Shown here in pieces: positions 20,901-32,935 of a DNA stretch of 64,000 nt. The stretch's first letter is position 1, and the number at the start of each line of letters is the position of its first letter. The position numbers and the translations under genes are program-made. The notes beneath the pieces are model-generated. The model saw only the letters and a list, made by a program, of their open reading frames with translations, was not told the origin of the DNA and searched no databases. Location of the stretch: contig OW387140.1 of assembly GCA_936440205.1 (NCBI GenBank), positions 25,727,659 through 25,791,658 on the forward strand. The letters are read 5' to 3'. The stretch is from Lepidonotus clava (Eukaryota > Annelida > Polychaeta > Phyllodocida > Polynoidae).

Positions 20901-23749
20901 GTTGATGGTCCCTGATCCTCTGGGCTTGTCCCACCACGCCATCTCCAGGCGGCAGGATGAACTATGGCCACCTGGCGGCTGTCAGCGGAGTTCGAGGGAT
21001 CAGTTTGAAGACAGTAGATTAAGTCGTTGAGTACAGTAGAACGCCCTGTGGACACTTTGAGAACCCATTCTAGAAGGAGATGTGGCGTTTATGATGTTGG
21101 ATTCTCGTGAAGCTTCAATGCCACGGTTTCCAATAAAACTATCCCGAACTTTCTGAGAGAGAACTAGTTGTTTCCAGTAATGGAGTCACTTTGAGTGAGA
21201 CAGTTCAGAGGTAGAATCAAATAATAAAAATAAAGCTGACAAGGACAGATGGGGCTATCTCATTTTACGTAGCCAAAGTGAGACTCTCGGCTTTATACAG
21301 AATCTAAATCTCATGAACTAGAGGGCCGTGTCTTCTGTACACATTTGAAAGCAAAGGGGATGGAATGAATTTGGAAATGATGAAACATATATAGACCTGA
21401 AACAGACAGCCATTAGGAGCTTTCCCCTGTCATAGGACTGTAGGAAGATTTATGGAACAATAGTCCGGAGTCATACAATATAATATTATAGAATCTAACA
21501 ATCATTGTCCGTTGCAAGCTTATAGAAACATCAGTCCATGTATAAATAAGTGCAGAGTACATATATGTATGTATCCCCATACATAGATGTATTGCTGTGG
21601 ACATTCCAGTATAAAAATTGACACCAATGCCCCTTAATTGCTTAATTTGATCTACTGGCTACATCTTTTGAAGACACTTTTATATGCCTCTTTTCAGAAG
21701 AAATTATTGATTTAATTCGAGAAATGTTAAGTTACATGAAATACTCAAAATATTGCCTGCAGCAGGATTTTTCATAAACATTACTATTTCTGCACTAGGC
21801 TTATGTGCGTACATTTGGTGTTTGTAAATGTCATAAGGCAATTTCTTTCTGCTTATTGTGTTAACAAGCGGCATTTCCCTTCTGTTTCTTTTTCTTTTAT
21901 CGTAGACGACCATAACAGAATCCCCACACATATAGTTTTTATTTTCGTCCTGTGAAGTCGTAGAGTGGCCTATTAAGGCTCGATTCTCTCATTCCGTGAG
22001 AGCTATATGAAATGTAGAGAGTGGAGAGTTGGCGGTATTCAAATATCTCTTTGTAAAGTTTGCTCCACATTCCTAGTGTTACTTGTTCATTAAGGGACAA
22101 AAGGCAGCTTGTAAGGATGAATGCAGAACCACCACCTGCCATTATAAAGACCGACTCACAGTAAAAAAACTAAACTACATCTTTCCATTACATGTTTTTG
22201 TGTCTTCTCTAATCAGGTTTTTGCAGCCATTCCTTGCGGAGGTAATAGCGCTATTCACATAGCTCCCTCCGAGTATGAAAAAGCATATTGATTTTATGCC
22301 GGCCCCATTTAATGACGTATTAATGCACAGTCCGTCCAAAGTAATGGAAACGAAAATGTATCGCCACTTCGATAAGGGGGTTAATCTACACAGACAGATT
22401 CTCGGTATTACTAAAACGCTCGGATATATTGCAACGTATCTGGTATTTGTAGATAGATTTATTTAGACTCGGCATCTGTGGCGCTTCTGTTTGTCATTGT
22501 ATTCTTGGAAAGTGTCTTGTTTTGATGCATATTCAATAAGCTCGGTTAGATATCTGAGAGCACCTTGGGCTATAATGTACTGAGTCCCGTGTATATATAA
22601 TTGGGTAATTCTAAACGACCGTAAAGATGTCATTTGCTTAGAAAACAACGCCCACACTAACACATTGAGGCTAACAGTAATGACCATGGACTGGTGATAC
22701 AAGGCAGTATCAGCTATCATACTATTGAATAATTGAATTTTGAGAAATATACATATTTGTTGTCACTATAGAAAATGTTGTTTGGTAACACTCAACTGGC
22801 TTCGCTTCTAATTCAGAATTAATTTGATATATACCTATGACAAGTAATATTTCGTTTGAAAAACTGAAGAAAAACAGCACCACACTGTGCTTTTGTATCT
22901 AAGAGAGGATTGTCTTTAAACAAAATCGCTGGCTATTCCAGGAATCTTAGACAAAATATCTTACTAGCATTGTAAATCTTTCCTTTTACATCTAATAGAT
23001 CGCGGGTCGCCGGCTGTGAACACTAACTCCCCGACTACATTTATCTTCATAGAGAACGAGATGGCACCTATTAAAAGGTGAGTGGTTTCCATGTTACCAG
23101 TAGATTTAACTCTGTTTCCCTGCAGAGACTTCGCCTGCAACCTACATCCTAGGGGTTCGTCAGCCTCTATGTCTACACATCAATATGGTTGTCTACGGGC
23201 CTTATTCCCGATTAAGATAAGCAATTCATAATACCATCCATTTGAGGAAACGAGGCGTATCAATATTTATAATAATTGAGCGGCTCTAGGACTCTAACTA
23301 TAGATGGCTGCAATAAGACATGAAATTGATAATTTCAAAATACTTTTCATAACAATCAAAAAAATTATAAGACATCATGGAAGACAAGTTTTGTGTTGAA
23401 CTATATCCTATGTATTATATCCTCAGTCTACTTTATTGTCTCGAAAAAAGACAAAGCACAACATTTTGTAAGCTGTCAGATATAGTGCAAGAAGCAATAC
23501 AAATCCTTTGCTTTGTAATCTGTATGTATATCATACATCAACTTTATGGTAAGGACATGGAAAGGTTATGAAAGTAAAGTACGGAGCAGATTAATCTTTT
23601 TTAATACTGAATGTGATTGCAGTTGCTACTTCATATTACAACAAATATAATTACCACAGTTACCATAAAGTTACCCTCCCTCCAGGCGACTTCAGGACTC
23701 CAAACATTAAGAAAATGCCTTCCTATTTGCCCGATGAGATCTACGGAGG
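17949..23749. other. Gene-free stretch
   Basis: Nearly 6 kb holds no convincing coding frame. Short frames of 60-90 codons appear at the rate expected in AT-rich DNA. Features worth naming are the TGACGCA motifs to 18,145, an X-box at 18610, T-rich imperfect 23-bp repeats near 19,790-19,880, and a CCAAT-containing GC-richer patch near 20,810-20,950. Confidence 0.6.
18610..18623. promoter_or_regulatory. X-box motif (RFX site)
   Basis: GTTACCATGGCAAC matches the RFX-factor palindrome GTTNCCATGGNAAC at every fixed position. RFX sites mark ciliary and neuronal regulation in animals. No adjacent transcription unit is seen, so a distal role is inferred. Confidence 0.45.
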
Positions 23750-24975
23750 CTGGTTTGTAAGGGCGCGGTCTTTGGGAGCAGAGTCATAAGATCTTTTCAG
23801 AACGGTCTGTCTAGTTGAGGCCTACAGTTGCCCATCTGGGAGGGCATGGTCCTTTTGAGAAGTTTGACCTGTTGAGACCTACCCTGACAAATGGGTGATG
23901 GCCTACACTTGAAGGCTTAGCCCGTTTTACCATATAACCTTTTGGAACCAAATGTTGCTTGTCTGTGAGGGTGTGGCCTGTAGGAGTTGGACCTGTTGGG
24001 ACATACTTGAGCTAGTCTGTGAGGGCACTGTCTTTAGGAGGAGTGTGACCTGTTGAGACCTACTACTGCCTGGTGTGTGAGGGCGTGGCTTTTTGGTCAA
24101 GTTGGACTAGCTGACCCCAGCTAGTCCGTGAGGGTATATAGCCTCTTGAAGTTGTTGGACCTGGTAAGACTTACTATGGACCATATATAAGGGCTTGGCC
24201 ACTCAGGCTGTGAGGGCACAGCCTTCAGGAGGAGTGTGACCTATTAAGACTTACTACTACCCGTCTGTGAGGGTGCATCCCTAGAGCGCAGTGTGACCTG
24301 TTGAGACTTAATGCTGCCCATCTGTAAGGACATGGCCCTTAGGAGCAGTGTAACGTGTTGAGACCCACTGAAGCCCATTTGTGAGGATGAGGCTTTTTAA
24401 ATCAGTGTGACCTGTTGAGACCTACTGATGCCCATTTGTAAGGGCATGGCCCTTAGGAGTAGTGTAACCTTTTGAGACCTACTGAGGCCCATTTGTGAGG
24501 GTGACGCTTGCTGACACCTACTGCTGCCCATCTGTAAGGGCATGGCCCTTGGGAGCAGTGTAACCTGTTGAGACCTACTGAGGTCCATTTGTGAGGTTGA
24601 GGCTTTTTAAATCAGTGTGACCTGTTGAGACCTACTGCTGCCCATTTGTAAGGGCATGTCCCTTAGGAGCAGTGTTACCTGTTGAGACCTACTGAGGCCC
24701 ATTTGTGAGGGTGCGGCTTTTTAAATCAGACCTGTTGAGACCTATTGCTGCCCATCTGTAAGGGCATGGCCATTAGGAGCAGTGTAACCTGTTGAGACCT
24801 ACTGAGGCCCATTTGTGATGATGCGGCTATTTGATTCAGTGTGACCTGTTGAGACCACCTGCTGCCCATTTGTAAGGGCATAGCCCTTAGGAGCAGTGTA
24901 ACCTGTTGAGACCTACTGAGGCTCAATTGTGAGGCTGAGACTTTTTAAATCAGTTAGACCTGTTGAGGCCTACTG
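23750..24975. repeat. Minisatellite of about 56 bp with alternating unit types
   Basis: About twenty units share the core CTGTTGAGACCTACTG, spaced 54-60 bases apart. From 24,360 on, two unit types alternate: one carrying GTAAGGGCATGGCCCTTAGG and one carrying GTGAGG, then GGCTTTTTAAATCAG. This gives a higher-order repeat of about 110 bp. The left third is more diverged, typical of array edges. Open frames on the minus strand here are only translated repeat units. Confidence 0.9.
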
Positions 24976-25019
24976 CGGCCCGTCTACGGAGCAGCTCAAC
25001 TGAGAGGAGCACCTGTGTG

Positions 25020-25480
25020 CTACAATCATCGAGCCATCAGTCAGTGTCAACTCGCATTATCTAGCTCCCACTGCTGTAGACCTGTCAGCGGCAGATCGGA
25101 TAAATTATGGACAACGGGCATCCATCTTCTACCTCCACCCCAAGATTAATAGAATTTTGCCGGTTGCCATGACAACAGATGCTTTTTACAGCTGCCCTTG
25201 TCGGCGGTGATTATACAGTCGGCTACGAGAGGGGCCGGTCAGGGCTATGCTCCCGTTTTATTTTTCTTAGTCTCAGCTGTCAGTGGGGCTGATTGGTATT
25301 TTTCAGCCGACACACGGGCGGGATAATGGCCGCATTGAATGCTCGGGTCGTGTGGCTGGCATTCACATGTTGGATGCATTCACTGACACCATTTCTGAAA
25401 TGGTAAACAGTTTACAGTTAGACGCCCCCCACCATAAACACCACTCTTTTGACCAACTCGCCAGTGTTTCTGACCAAGTC
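25020..25480. promoter_or_regulatory. Candidate conserved non-coding element
   Basis: This GC-richer, non-repetitive island follows the minisatellite. It contains an X-box-like GTTGCCATGACAAC (25163-25176), CAGCTGTCAG and a palindromic GGTAAACAGTTTAC block, and no frame with coding character. It reads like an enhancer, but conservation cannot be seen from one sequence. Confidence 0.3.
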
Positions 25481-27184
25481 TAGAAATAGTGTTTTTTTAA
25501 ATTTAGGTTTTGGATGGATAATTAAAGTTAACAATGGGCAATCTTAATTCCTTTTAAACGTAAATTCAAGTCATATATTATTTATTTTCGATTCAAGGTT
25601 GCCTAGAAATTACACATAAACCATCTTGTCAATTTCCGTCTCGGCTTTTGAGATGATTGCTTATTTCCTTTACCCTCTTGTTATTGTAATCGCTGAAAGG
25701 TCGAGATGTGAGATATGCAATTTATCATTTTCAGGAAATGTGAAAACACCTTGCTAATGGTAAAAAAATATATTTAGATCTTTAAAAAGAATGCAAAGAG
25801 AAAATGCAAATAGGATCTCAAATGAACTCTACTTCAAATATTTTGATCAAGTAAACACCTTGTTTGTATACTTTCGGATTTAAACAATCCATAAGGAGTT
25901 TTACTTATCTATCACGAAGGTTATAGTTCTACTGCTTCTGTTTCTTGGCTCGGGCGACATTAACAAATTGAATATGAAAAACAAAGTGGCAGAACTACAT
26001 GGATGAAGATCAAGCAGAGCGCAGAGCCAATTAATCCGTTCTTGATTAAAGTTGTTTGTTGAGCTCTTGCAATATGCTAATTGCATTTACCTTCAATTAT
26101 TTAATCGTTTGACATTTGGGCTTTAGAGTAAGAGCTTGGTAACTAAGTGCTTTTTTGAAAATACAGGACAACTCAATGTAGTTTTAAGAAGTTAAATTAG
26201 ATCTAGTATTTTTCAATTTAATCAAGTAAATTGAAAGACAGCGGCGTATTGCACAACTTGTTATGCTGGGTCGTTCCATGAAGAATGAGATTATTTCGCA
26301 TCAAAGTAATTCACCTGCTTAATATTTATAAACGCCATGAACAGATGAAAGAAAGAATATCATTTTAGTGGAGATGACATAAAAATCCGATAAAAATGGT
26401 ATCTAATCAAAATTAATTTATCTAGACATTCGTTTATAAAATATGGGTTACCGGTAAACTGATTTGTATTGGTTAAAATAATTGATGAAGTGATTCTGAT
26501 TAGCTCTATTAATAAACGGCTTAAGAAGACCACGTGAGGTGGTTTTGCCATAGATCACGTGTTCGAATCACATGTTCAAATCTGAGATGCAAACCTATCT
26601 AATTTATAGACCACGTCATGTCCATATGTAGTCCACTGATAACCCAGTGATGGCCCATATCCATAAAATAATGCTTCGCACTTAGAGTACAGCTATCAAC
26701 ATCATCAGTGCTGGCAGTCTGAACATGTTTTTTATAACAGTGTAATGCTATGATTATGGTCTCCTTAGTTAGAAAAAGGCATATATGAGAATTCGTTTAA
26801 ATTCCAGAGTGAGTATGTTGTAGATCTGTTGCATGTGTTTTTCAGAATTTTGGATAATCTTGGGGATTTTTCTTGCAATTGTCCTTTTCAAGAACCTTTG
26901 AATCTTTTCAAATATTCTTAATCAATCCAAAAAGAAATGCATCAAATGTAACAATATGCCACAAAATCATAGTTAATCAGCCTTGATTGAACTAGCTGCA
27001 TAACCTTTTTGTTTTTTTTACACTGTAAAAGACAGGCGGCATATTTGTGTGAATCTTATATATTATAACTGTCAATGTAACAGAAATAAAACGATACAAT
27101 AAGCCTAGTCTGTTAACAAAGAAACATTTGATCAGATATATATTTTACCATTGGACTGTAGTATTCAGAAGCAAGCCATGTAGG
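25481..27184. other. Gene-free stretch
   Basis: AT-rich sequence with no coding frame, repeat array or RNA gene that I can support. A GTTCGAATC at 26552 resembles a tRNA B box, but no cloverleaf or A box accompanies it. Confidence 0.6.
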
Positions 27185-27540
27185 TACATTGTACTAGTGG
27201 TGTTCACCCGGAGCGTTGACCGCCCTATTGGGCGACCGGGGAAGACGAAGAGGCCCTCTGTGTGATTAATGGGCCAAAGCAGGTTATATTGAATTAATTA
27301 ATGATACAATCAATCGGTGTACAGGAGGCAGCGCCAATTGACTTCATGTCCTCAGTAAACAAGGTGCCTGTTGACGGGCCGCATCGTGTGGCCCGGTCGC
27401 CCGGTAAGGGGAGGCCCGCTCCTAGCAGCATCCATAATTCACCGGCCCGCACAAAGAATCGGCTAATATTTACTCATTTTTGTCCGTTCCCACCAAGGAG
27501 AGCCTTCCTCCTTTGAGCAAAGTTCTTGTTCCAGAAAACT
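27185..27540. promoter_or_regulatory. Candidate conserved non-coding element
   Basis: A GC-rich, CpG-containing island sits in AT-rich surroundings. It holds TTAATTAATGATACAATCAATCGG-like homeodomain/PBX-type motifs around 27,292-27,318 and several GGCCCG blocks. A 71-codon frame crosses it without protein-like features. An enhancer role is inferred from composition and motif density. Confidence 0.3.
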
Positions 27541-28504
27541 GAGAGTATTTTGTTTCTCTTCTTCTAAGGTTTGGTTGACTGTTTTTCAGTAGATCTCTTG
27601 TATTCATAATTATAGGAGAATGCTACCAACCTCCATTGGAAGGACTGGAGATACGTTGCTATAAGAACATTTCTCGTGGGTTTAATTTTAAAATGGATAA
27701 TTCTGATAGCTATGAAATGTTCTATTGTGCACCTTATTTAATGATTTGTGTATTATACATCGTTTCCTCATTTCGAATGACATTGTTATTTGAAAATTAC
27801 TTTAGGGAGAACCATTGTGTATGGAATACAATGGATATCAAACCACAGAAGAAAAGCAGCCACGTTTAAGTTCAGGACATAATGGTGAAATTTCCCGCTG
27901 TCAACCAGAAGACAGTTTCATCCTTCATATTTTCTTTCATGCATTAAAATGGCTTTGCAATCAAACTTGTCCAATATTCGTATGAATAAAAGTTGTTTTA
28001 AGGCTAGTTACTTAAGCATGTGAACTACTTTGAGCGAATGGGAATTATTGACAGAGTTTCGCCAATGTATTGCATTTTGCTCCAGGAGTCAATAGAACAG
28101 GTAATCCAATCTGAAAGCCATTATGGGTGATGACATCCATTTCATGATCAATTATCCTGAGATGAAAAAGCACACGGAGATGACATCTTGAAAGCAGAAT
28201 TCTGGTTCCACTTTTTTTTTCTGATTGTGTGGGCTGTGTGCAGCTCTGACGTATCTATCTTTATGAAAGACTAACTCGATAAAGCACTCCTGTTATATTT
28301 TATTTAAGGTTCATATCTTTCTGGATATCTGAGAGGAAATTAAACCGGACGTTTTCTTATAGAAAGTAAATATGTAATGATCATCGCAATGGACTGTCTT
28401 TGTTTATCTTTTTAGTTATTACGTGGTGATTTGGTTTGTATAAAAGATCCAGGTCAAACTATTATTGTGTAAATAGGAAGTGTGCTTCAAACCTCATTCT
28501 TGTT

Positions 28505-28665
28505 GCGTCGTGACCTTTGAAATTTAAACATGACCTTTTTCACACTAACCCGTTGAATTGTAATTAAGCTCTGCCAAACCTTGCCAGGCCCAGATAATTC
28601 TCGTTATTACCTCATTTTAGCCTTTAATTAAAAGCTAATCATCCTTATGTGACAGAAGAAATCTA
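28505..28665. promoter_or_regulatory. Candidate enhancer with paired TGACCTTT sites
   Basis: Two TGACCTTT half-sites (28509 and 28529) are nuclear-receptor-like (ROR/ERR/HNF4 type). They are followed by GTAATTAAG, TTTAATTAAAAGCTAATC and CCTTGCCAGGCC. The homeodomain-like part recurs in diverged form 562 bases downstream. Confidence 0.35.
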
Positions 28666-29262
28666 GGTTATGGGTATCTATTTATGATTTAGATTTTTGA
28701 AGGCGGATTGCCTCGAAGTTTGATGATGTTATTTCCTGCTGTTGATTTCAAGTTTGACTTGACTTCTTTAATTTACAATCAAGTTATTAATTTGAATTTT
28801 TTACTACAAGGATATAATATACATATTTCAATGTGCATTGGATCTTAACAAAATTGGATACAGAATGGCATAATCTTTCGAAGAAAACTATAGGCCCCCC
28901 CCAAGAAACCTGGTTCATTAATCATTGTTTTTATCTAAAACTTAAAAAAAAAACATGTTAAAGCGCAATGTAAAGAAACTAACTACTCAAAAATGTGATC
29001 ATGTAAAAATATTAGTGTGATCCTGATCAAAATGCAAACTCAATATACTACTTACAGTGCGTTGGCTGCATATATATGCTGCCGACTATAATGCATACCG
29101 TGAAGAAAAGCAAGGGTGCACAGGGCGCGGTCCAAAGTACCGTCTTTTTAATACGGTTTTAAAATACATAACATCAGTTGAACCTTTAATTAAGGAGTAA
29201 TCATTCTAATGGGATGCTAGAAACTTTGATATGGGTATAAATTCATGATACATATTGTGAAG
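28621..29262. repeat. Diverged local duplication, 562-bp offset
   Basis: The 82 bases from 28621 align with 29183-29262 at roughly two thirds identity, sharing CCTTTAATTAA, GTAATCAT/CTAATCAT, TATGGGTAT, TTCATGAT/TTTATGAT and TGAAG. CAATATACTACTTACA also occurs twice (about 29,041 and 29,477), so the duplicated area may extend further. Confidence 0.45.
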
Positions 29263-29817
29263 ACATTATCTTGCAGGTTCATGGGGTTAGCAGCTCAAGT
29301 ATACTTCGATAGTTGGCAGTTAACAGACAATTTTAATTGTTTCTCTAAGAATCTTATCTGCATCATTATAGTTTGTTAATATAATTTGTTAAATCTCAAT
29401 ACAACGCAACAAACATCTCGAAGATTTGGTAATGCCGAAGAAAAGTATTCTTCTGCGCCCGATTAAAAACCCAAAGTCAATATACTACTTACATTTACAG
29501 AGAAGTAAGAAGAGTATGATTGGAGGGTGCCAGTCTGTCATTGGTTGATCACCCTAAAAAGGTACAAAAAGCAACTCTGTTGCTACCACTCACTCAGGGA
29601 AGTGCAAACGCTCACAATCCGTCAACATTTGCGAATGTTTGCGTAAAATATCCGAGCTTTATTTCACGTCATAGGGTAATTTATACTTAAGCCCAAGGGG
29701 TTGGGGGTGGAGGTCTGAATTTTGTTTTTAAATATGCGTAGGTTCATAATGCAAGTCCCCCTACTAGTACAATGTTCTTTACCCAGAAGAGGGCTTTATA
29801 CAATATCCCCTGACGGT

Positions 29818-29847
29818 GGCGCCCCCTACTGATCACTAGGGGGCGCC
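29818..29847. promoter_or_regulatory. Palindromic pair of CTCF-like motifs
   Basis: Arms GGCGCCCCCTA (29818-29828) and TAGGGGGCGCC (29837-29847) are perfect reverse complements around CTGATCAC. Each arm with its inner flank matches the CTCF core CASYAGGGGGCGC, in opposite orientations. CTCF is conserved across bilaterians and such pairs mark insulators. It lies about 2 kb before the CpG-rich island. Confidence 0.55.
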
Positions 29848-29930
29848 TTCAGTGTTAGGTCTGATGACCCACAAACCGTGTCCAGGCGACAGGTTTACAC
29901 ACCGTGTCCGCTGGGGTCAGGAGGGCTGGA

Positions 29931-29985
29931 GGGGGGGGGGGGGGTGTAAACGGCAGGGTACTGGAGGGGGGGGGGGGGGGGCTAC
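29931..29985. repeat. Two long G runs
   Basis: Two runs of more than a dozen G separated by about 20 bases can form quadruplexes on the plus strand. They are also prone to sequencing-length error. Confidence 0.7.
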
Positions 29986-30189
29986 TTGAGGGGGCAGGGG
30001 TAGCAGATGGGGCAGAAGGTGGGAGCGGGGCTGGAGTTGGATGAGACTAGAGGGGTAGGAAATGAGAGGAAGGGTGCGTTATGGAGGAGGGTAGGATATG
30101 CGAAGGACACCCGAATACACATGTACTTACTTATTGTTTTTATAATTCTCGCTTTTCGAAAGTAGGCTACAATGTTGGTCATTGGCCCA

Positions 30190-31785
30190 GGGACTAGGGC
30201 TATATATTTTAAAGGCCATTGACATATGGGCTAGTGATGAAAGATGAATACTATACGAATCGAAAAACCCAGGTATAAAGACTGTGTCATACAAAAACGA
30301 TGTTCGTTTTTGAGGGGTTTAGTCTTAAAAATTGCTATGCAGTACTTTGCTAGTGTAGTCCACATGATTATCATCGCGGAAAAGTCGAATACTAAAAGGG
30401 AGTTCTGCGTTCTGGCCTGTGAGCCTTAGTTCTTTTAATCTGTCTGAAATGTATTGATAATGTATCTAATTATATCAAGATCAAAGCACTTCGTGACACG
30501 CTATTTTCGTTTATCCGTTTGTTGTATTTTTTTCTGTTTTTCTTTTAATGAGTAGGAAACGACGTATATGAAGCCCCTTTTAACTTACATCTCTTATGTC
30601 GCACGCACTTCAGAGACGTACTTTACGTGATTAAGCCCCATTAGGAAAGATTGCCTGCAAAGACTTTATGTAATTTGATGTTTCAATGCGAATGTGCACA
30701 TGTTTTCTTCTACTCAGATAATTTGGCTTTTATAAATATTCGAAAGTACACAGACTCTAGTGCTGTATTGTATGCTTAAAACTGCCTTTTGCTTTATCCT
30801 ACATAAACAATGTAGAGATTGCGTGATTTAAGTTTCAAAATTAATACAGTTGAACAGCTTTTCGTCTTTCCAGCTATATCTGTCCACTCATTTCCGTTTG
30901 TCTTTGTCCATTAAACTTGCCAATCAAATGTCAGACCTACTAGTAACATTGCATGAATCAGCAAAACTGTGAAATATAATACACATCACAAAACCTTCCA
31001 CATATAAATAAACGTAATTATCAGTTGTCCCAGAAGGTCCATCTTATTTAATCATTCAGTTTTTCGAAGAGGGAAAATGTCAGCCAAAATTAAGTGCATT
31101 GGCATGACGTGTATGTTAACATCGTTTGTGGGGTATGTAATATTTACAAAACGCATACGTCATCTGGGATGCACTCTGAAGTAGGAGGTCGCACTGGGGC
31201 AGCTTGAACATCAGGAGGCCTTCCTCCAGGGGTGGGGGCAGGAGTTCACGAGGCGAGGGTTTCCCCCACTCTCCCCCCTCCTCCAGCACCACCAAAGCCC
31301 CTCTACCCGGTACACTCCCAGGGCTCGGGAAACGTAGGTACTCTAGGGTTCACGTGCAAATATAAGATGCGCCATGCATATTTTATGCAGGCAGTTTTTG
31401 TGTAAATGGTATATCTACCCTGACAAGTGACAAGGCTTGTCTTTCAGTATACTAACACTTGTATTTAGGCCTACACATTAGCAATGAGATGTGCAATTAA
31501 TAAAGAATAAAAAATAAAATCTCATTAAATGTGTGTATTTATCGTATCCAGTGGGATCTAGCATTAGATTTAATAGTTCAGAGCCCCTTCCTTTGAAAAT
31601 CTGTGTTCTAGGATCCGCTTATTTTAATCCTGTATACCTCAAGTTGACCAAGTCCGTTAGACCAAAGAGATAAAAGGCTTTCCTAATCACATATTTACCG
31701 TCCTGCAGTTACTTTTTCCCAAACAGTTCCTGGTGTTTTATAACTGAATCAGGATAACTACTTAGTTGAAGTTGAGTTAAAAGAC
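30190..31785. other. Gene-free stretch before the CpG-rich island
   Basis: No coding frame of note is present. Sequence is AT-rich to about 31,180, then GC content rises through a C-rich patch (31,190-31,340) before falling again. Confidence 0.6.
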
Positions 31786-31915
31786 AGCAGTAGTCATAGT
31801 GTCAGGCTGAACCTGACGTTGAGGCCCTTTCTATGAGCGCCTCCCACCCCTTCCCTGAGCTGCTCCCGCCTCCCCAGTGAGCACCTCAGGTGTTAGCACT
31901 GCTTCCCGCCGCGTG

Positions 31916-31931
31916 CACCAGGGGGCAGCAG
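31916..31931 (+). promoter_or_regulatory. CTCF-like motif
   Basis: CACCAGGGGGCAGCAG agrees with the CTCF consensus core, including the CAG extension. It stands at the edge of the CpG-rich island. Confidence 0.4.
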
Positions 31932-32223
31932 TGGGGCGCGCCATGCTTGGCTCCAGTATGGTAGGCGGCAAGGGGCTTATACCTCGGTGACGCTACCTCC
32001 CTCCTTCACAGTACCCCCCCCCCCCCACCCCTCCGCCCCAATCCCAACGTTATAGAGGCCCCCCTCTCGTCGTCATAGCGGCCACCACCCCAACCCACCC
32101 CCTCTCACCCTCGGCCGCCCCGCTCCGCCCTCGGCGGGCTGCTGCAGGCCCCTCCCCTAGTATGATGACTAGTGCCATTGCCTGCTGCCGGCATTGCTCC
32201 ACATGGTAGACGGGCAGGGTCCT

Positions 32224-32243
32224 ACTACTACTAGTAGTAGTAG
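32224..32243. repeat. Palindromic (TAC/GTA)n tract
   Basis: A short run of TAC repeats turns at CTAG into GTA repeats, giving a near-perfect hairpin within the CpG-rich island. It is likely a slippage product. Confidence 0.6.
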
Positions 32244-32935
32244 TACTTGTACTATAGCCTACAACTCCCAGCAGCGGGCGGCGTCAGGCGACGTGTGAGA
32301 GCCGTGGGCCTATTGCTGCCACCGCTACCACCACGTCCTAATGGTTGCAGCTTAAAACACTGAGTGGCTTGCCTAAAGCTGAAGTCTAAAGACCATCTAC
32401 AGTTTGTACAATTTTTTCACACTTGTTGTAATTGAGGCGTGTTCCGCTCTGGGTCTGTGTGGTGACGTCCCGTGGTCACGCAGCCCCCCACGTGGAGTGG
32501 TGGTTGGGACCCACTGGAGGCAGTTGCCAACGCCGGGAGGCCCTGCCAGGGATACCTGTCTGCCCGGAGGTGACGGGATCCACGCCCTGGAGGACCCATG
32601 GCAGTACCTGCCGCCCAGCTGACTACGGGAGAAGTGACTATTACACTCCTCCACGGTTGGTGGACGGACACGCTCCAGGGAGTTGTTCACCGTGGATGCG
32701 CCCTCCCCGAGGGACGATTAAGTTAGGTTATTGGGTAAGCCAATTGGACACGCCCTCTTGTGCTAATAATCAAAGGTAGGACTTTTTGTATCAACTGGAC
32801 CAGCAGTTGGGCTCGTAAGCCTTGAGCGGTCAGCGGAGCGTGTGATCCCGTACTGTGTAAGTAAGCCGGCCTTTGACCCGTGTGGTCAGTACCGCTCCCC
32901 CGCCCTGGAGAACAACACACCTGGACCAGGTAACA

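Larger units (their letters stand above)
31790..32935 (+). promoter_or_regulatory. CpG-rich island, likely promoter and 5' UTR
   Basis: GC and CpG density jump over about 1.1 kb in an otherwise AT-rich window, without a long protein-like frame. A CTCF-like CACCAGGGGGCAGCAG sits at 31916-31931. Donor-like sites on the plus strand follow: GTAAGT at 32857, CCAG|GTAACA at 32930 and, outside the island, GTAAGT at 33186. This is the natural promoter for the coding exon at 34.7 kb, with one or more untranslated first exons here. No TATA box is evident. Confidence 0.5.

Noticed and set aside
23040-23090. AAAAG|GTGAGT donor as the end of a host exon
   Set aside because: No open frame with protein character and no good acceptor upstream; isolated donors are common by chance.
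24397-24926. Minus-strand frames reading MGLSRSQQVTLLLRAMPLQ-type repeats
   Set aside because: They translate minisatellite units; the apparent protein repeats come from the DNA repeat.
26530-26580. tRNA-like B box (GTTCGAATC)
   Set aside because: No A box at the proper distance and no cloverleaf can be drawn; not a tRNA or a supportable SINE.
32397-32779. Overlapping frames of 70-115 codons in the CpG-rich island
   Set aside because: High GC content opens frames on both strands; none looks like a protein and the region is better read as promoter and leader.
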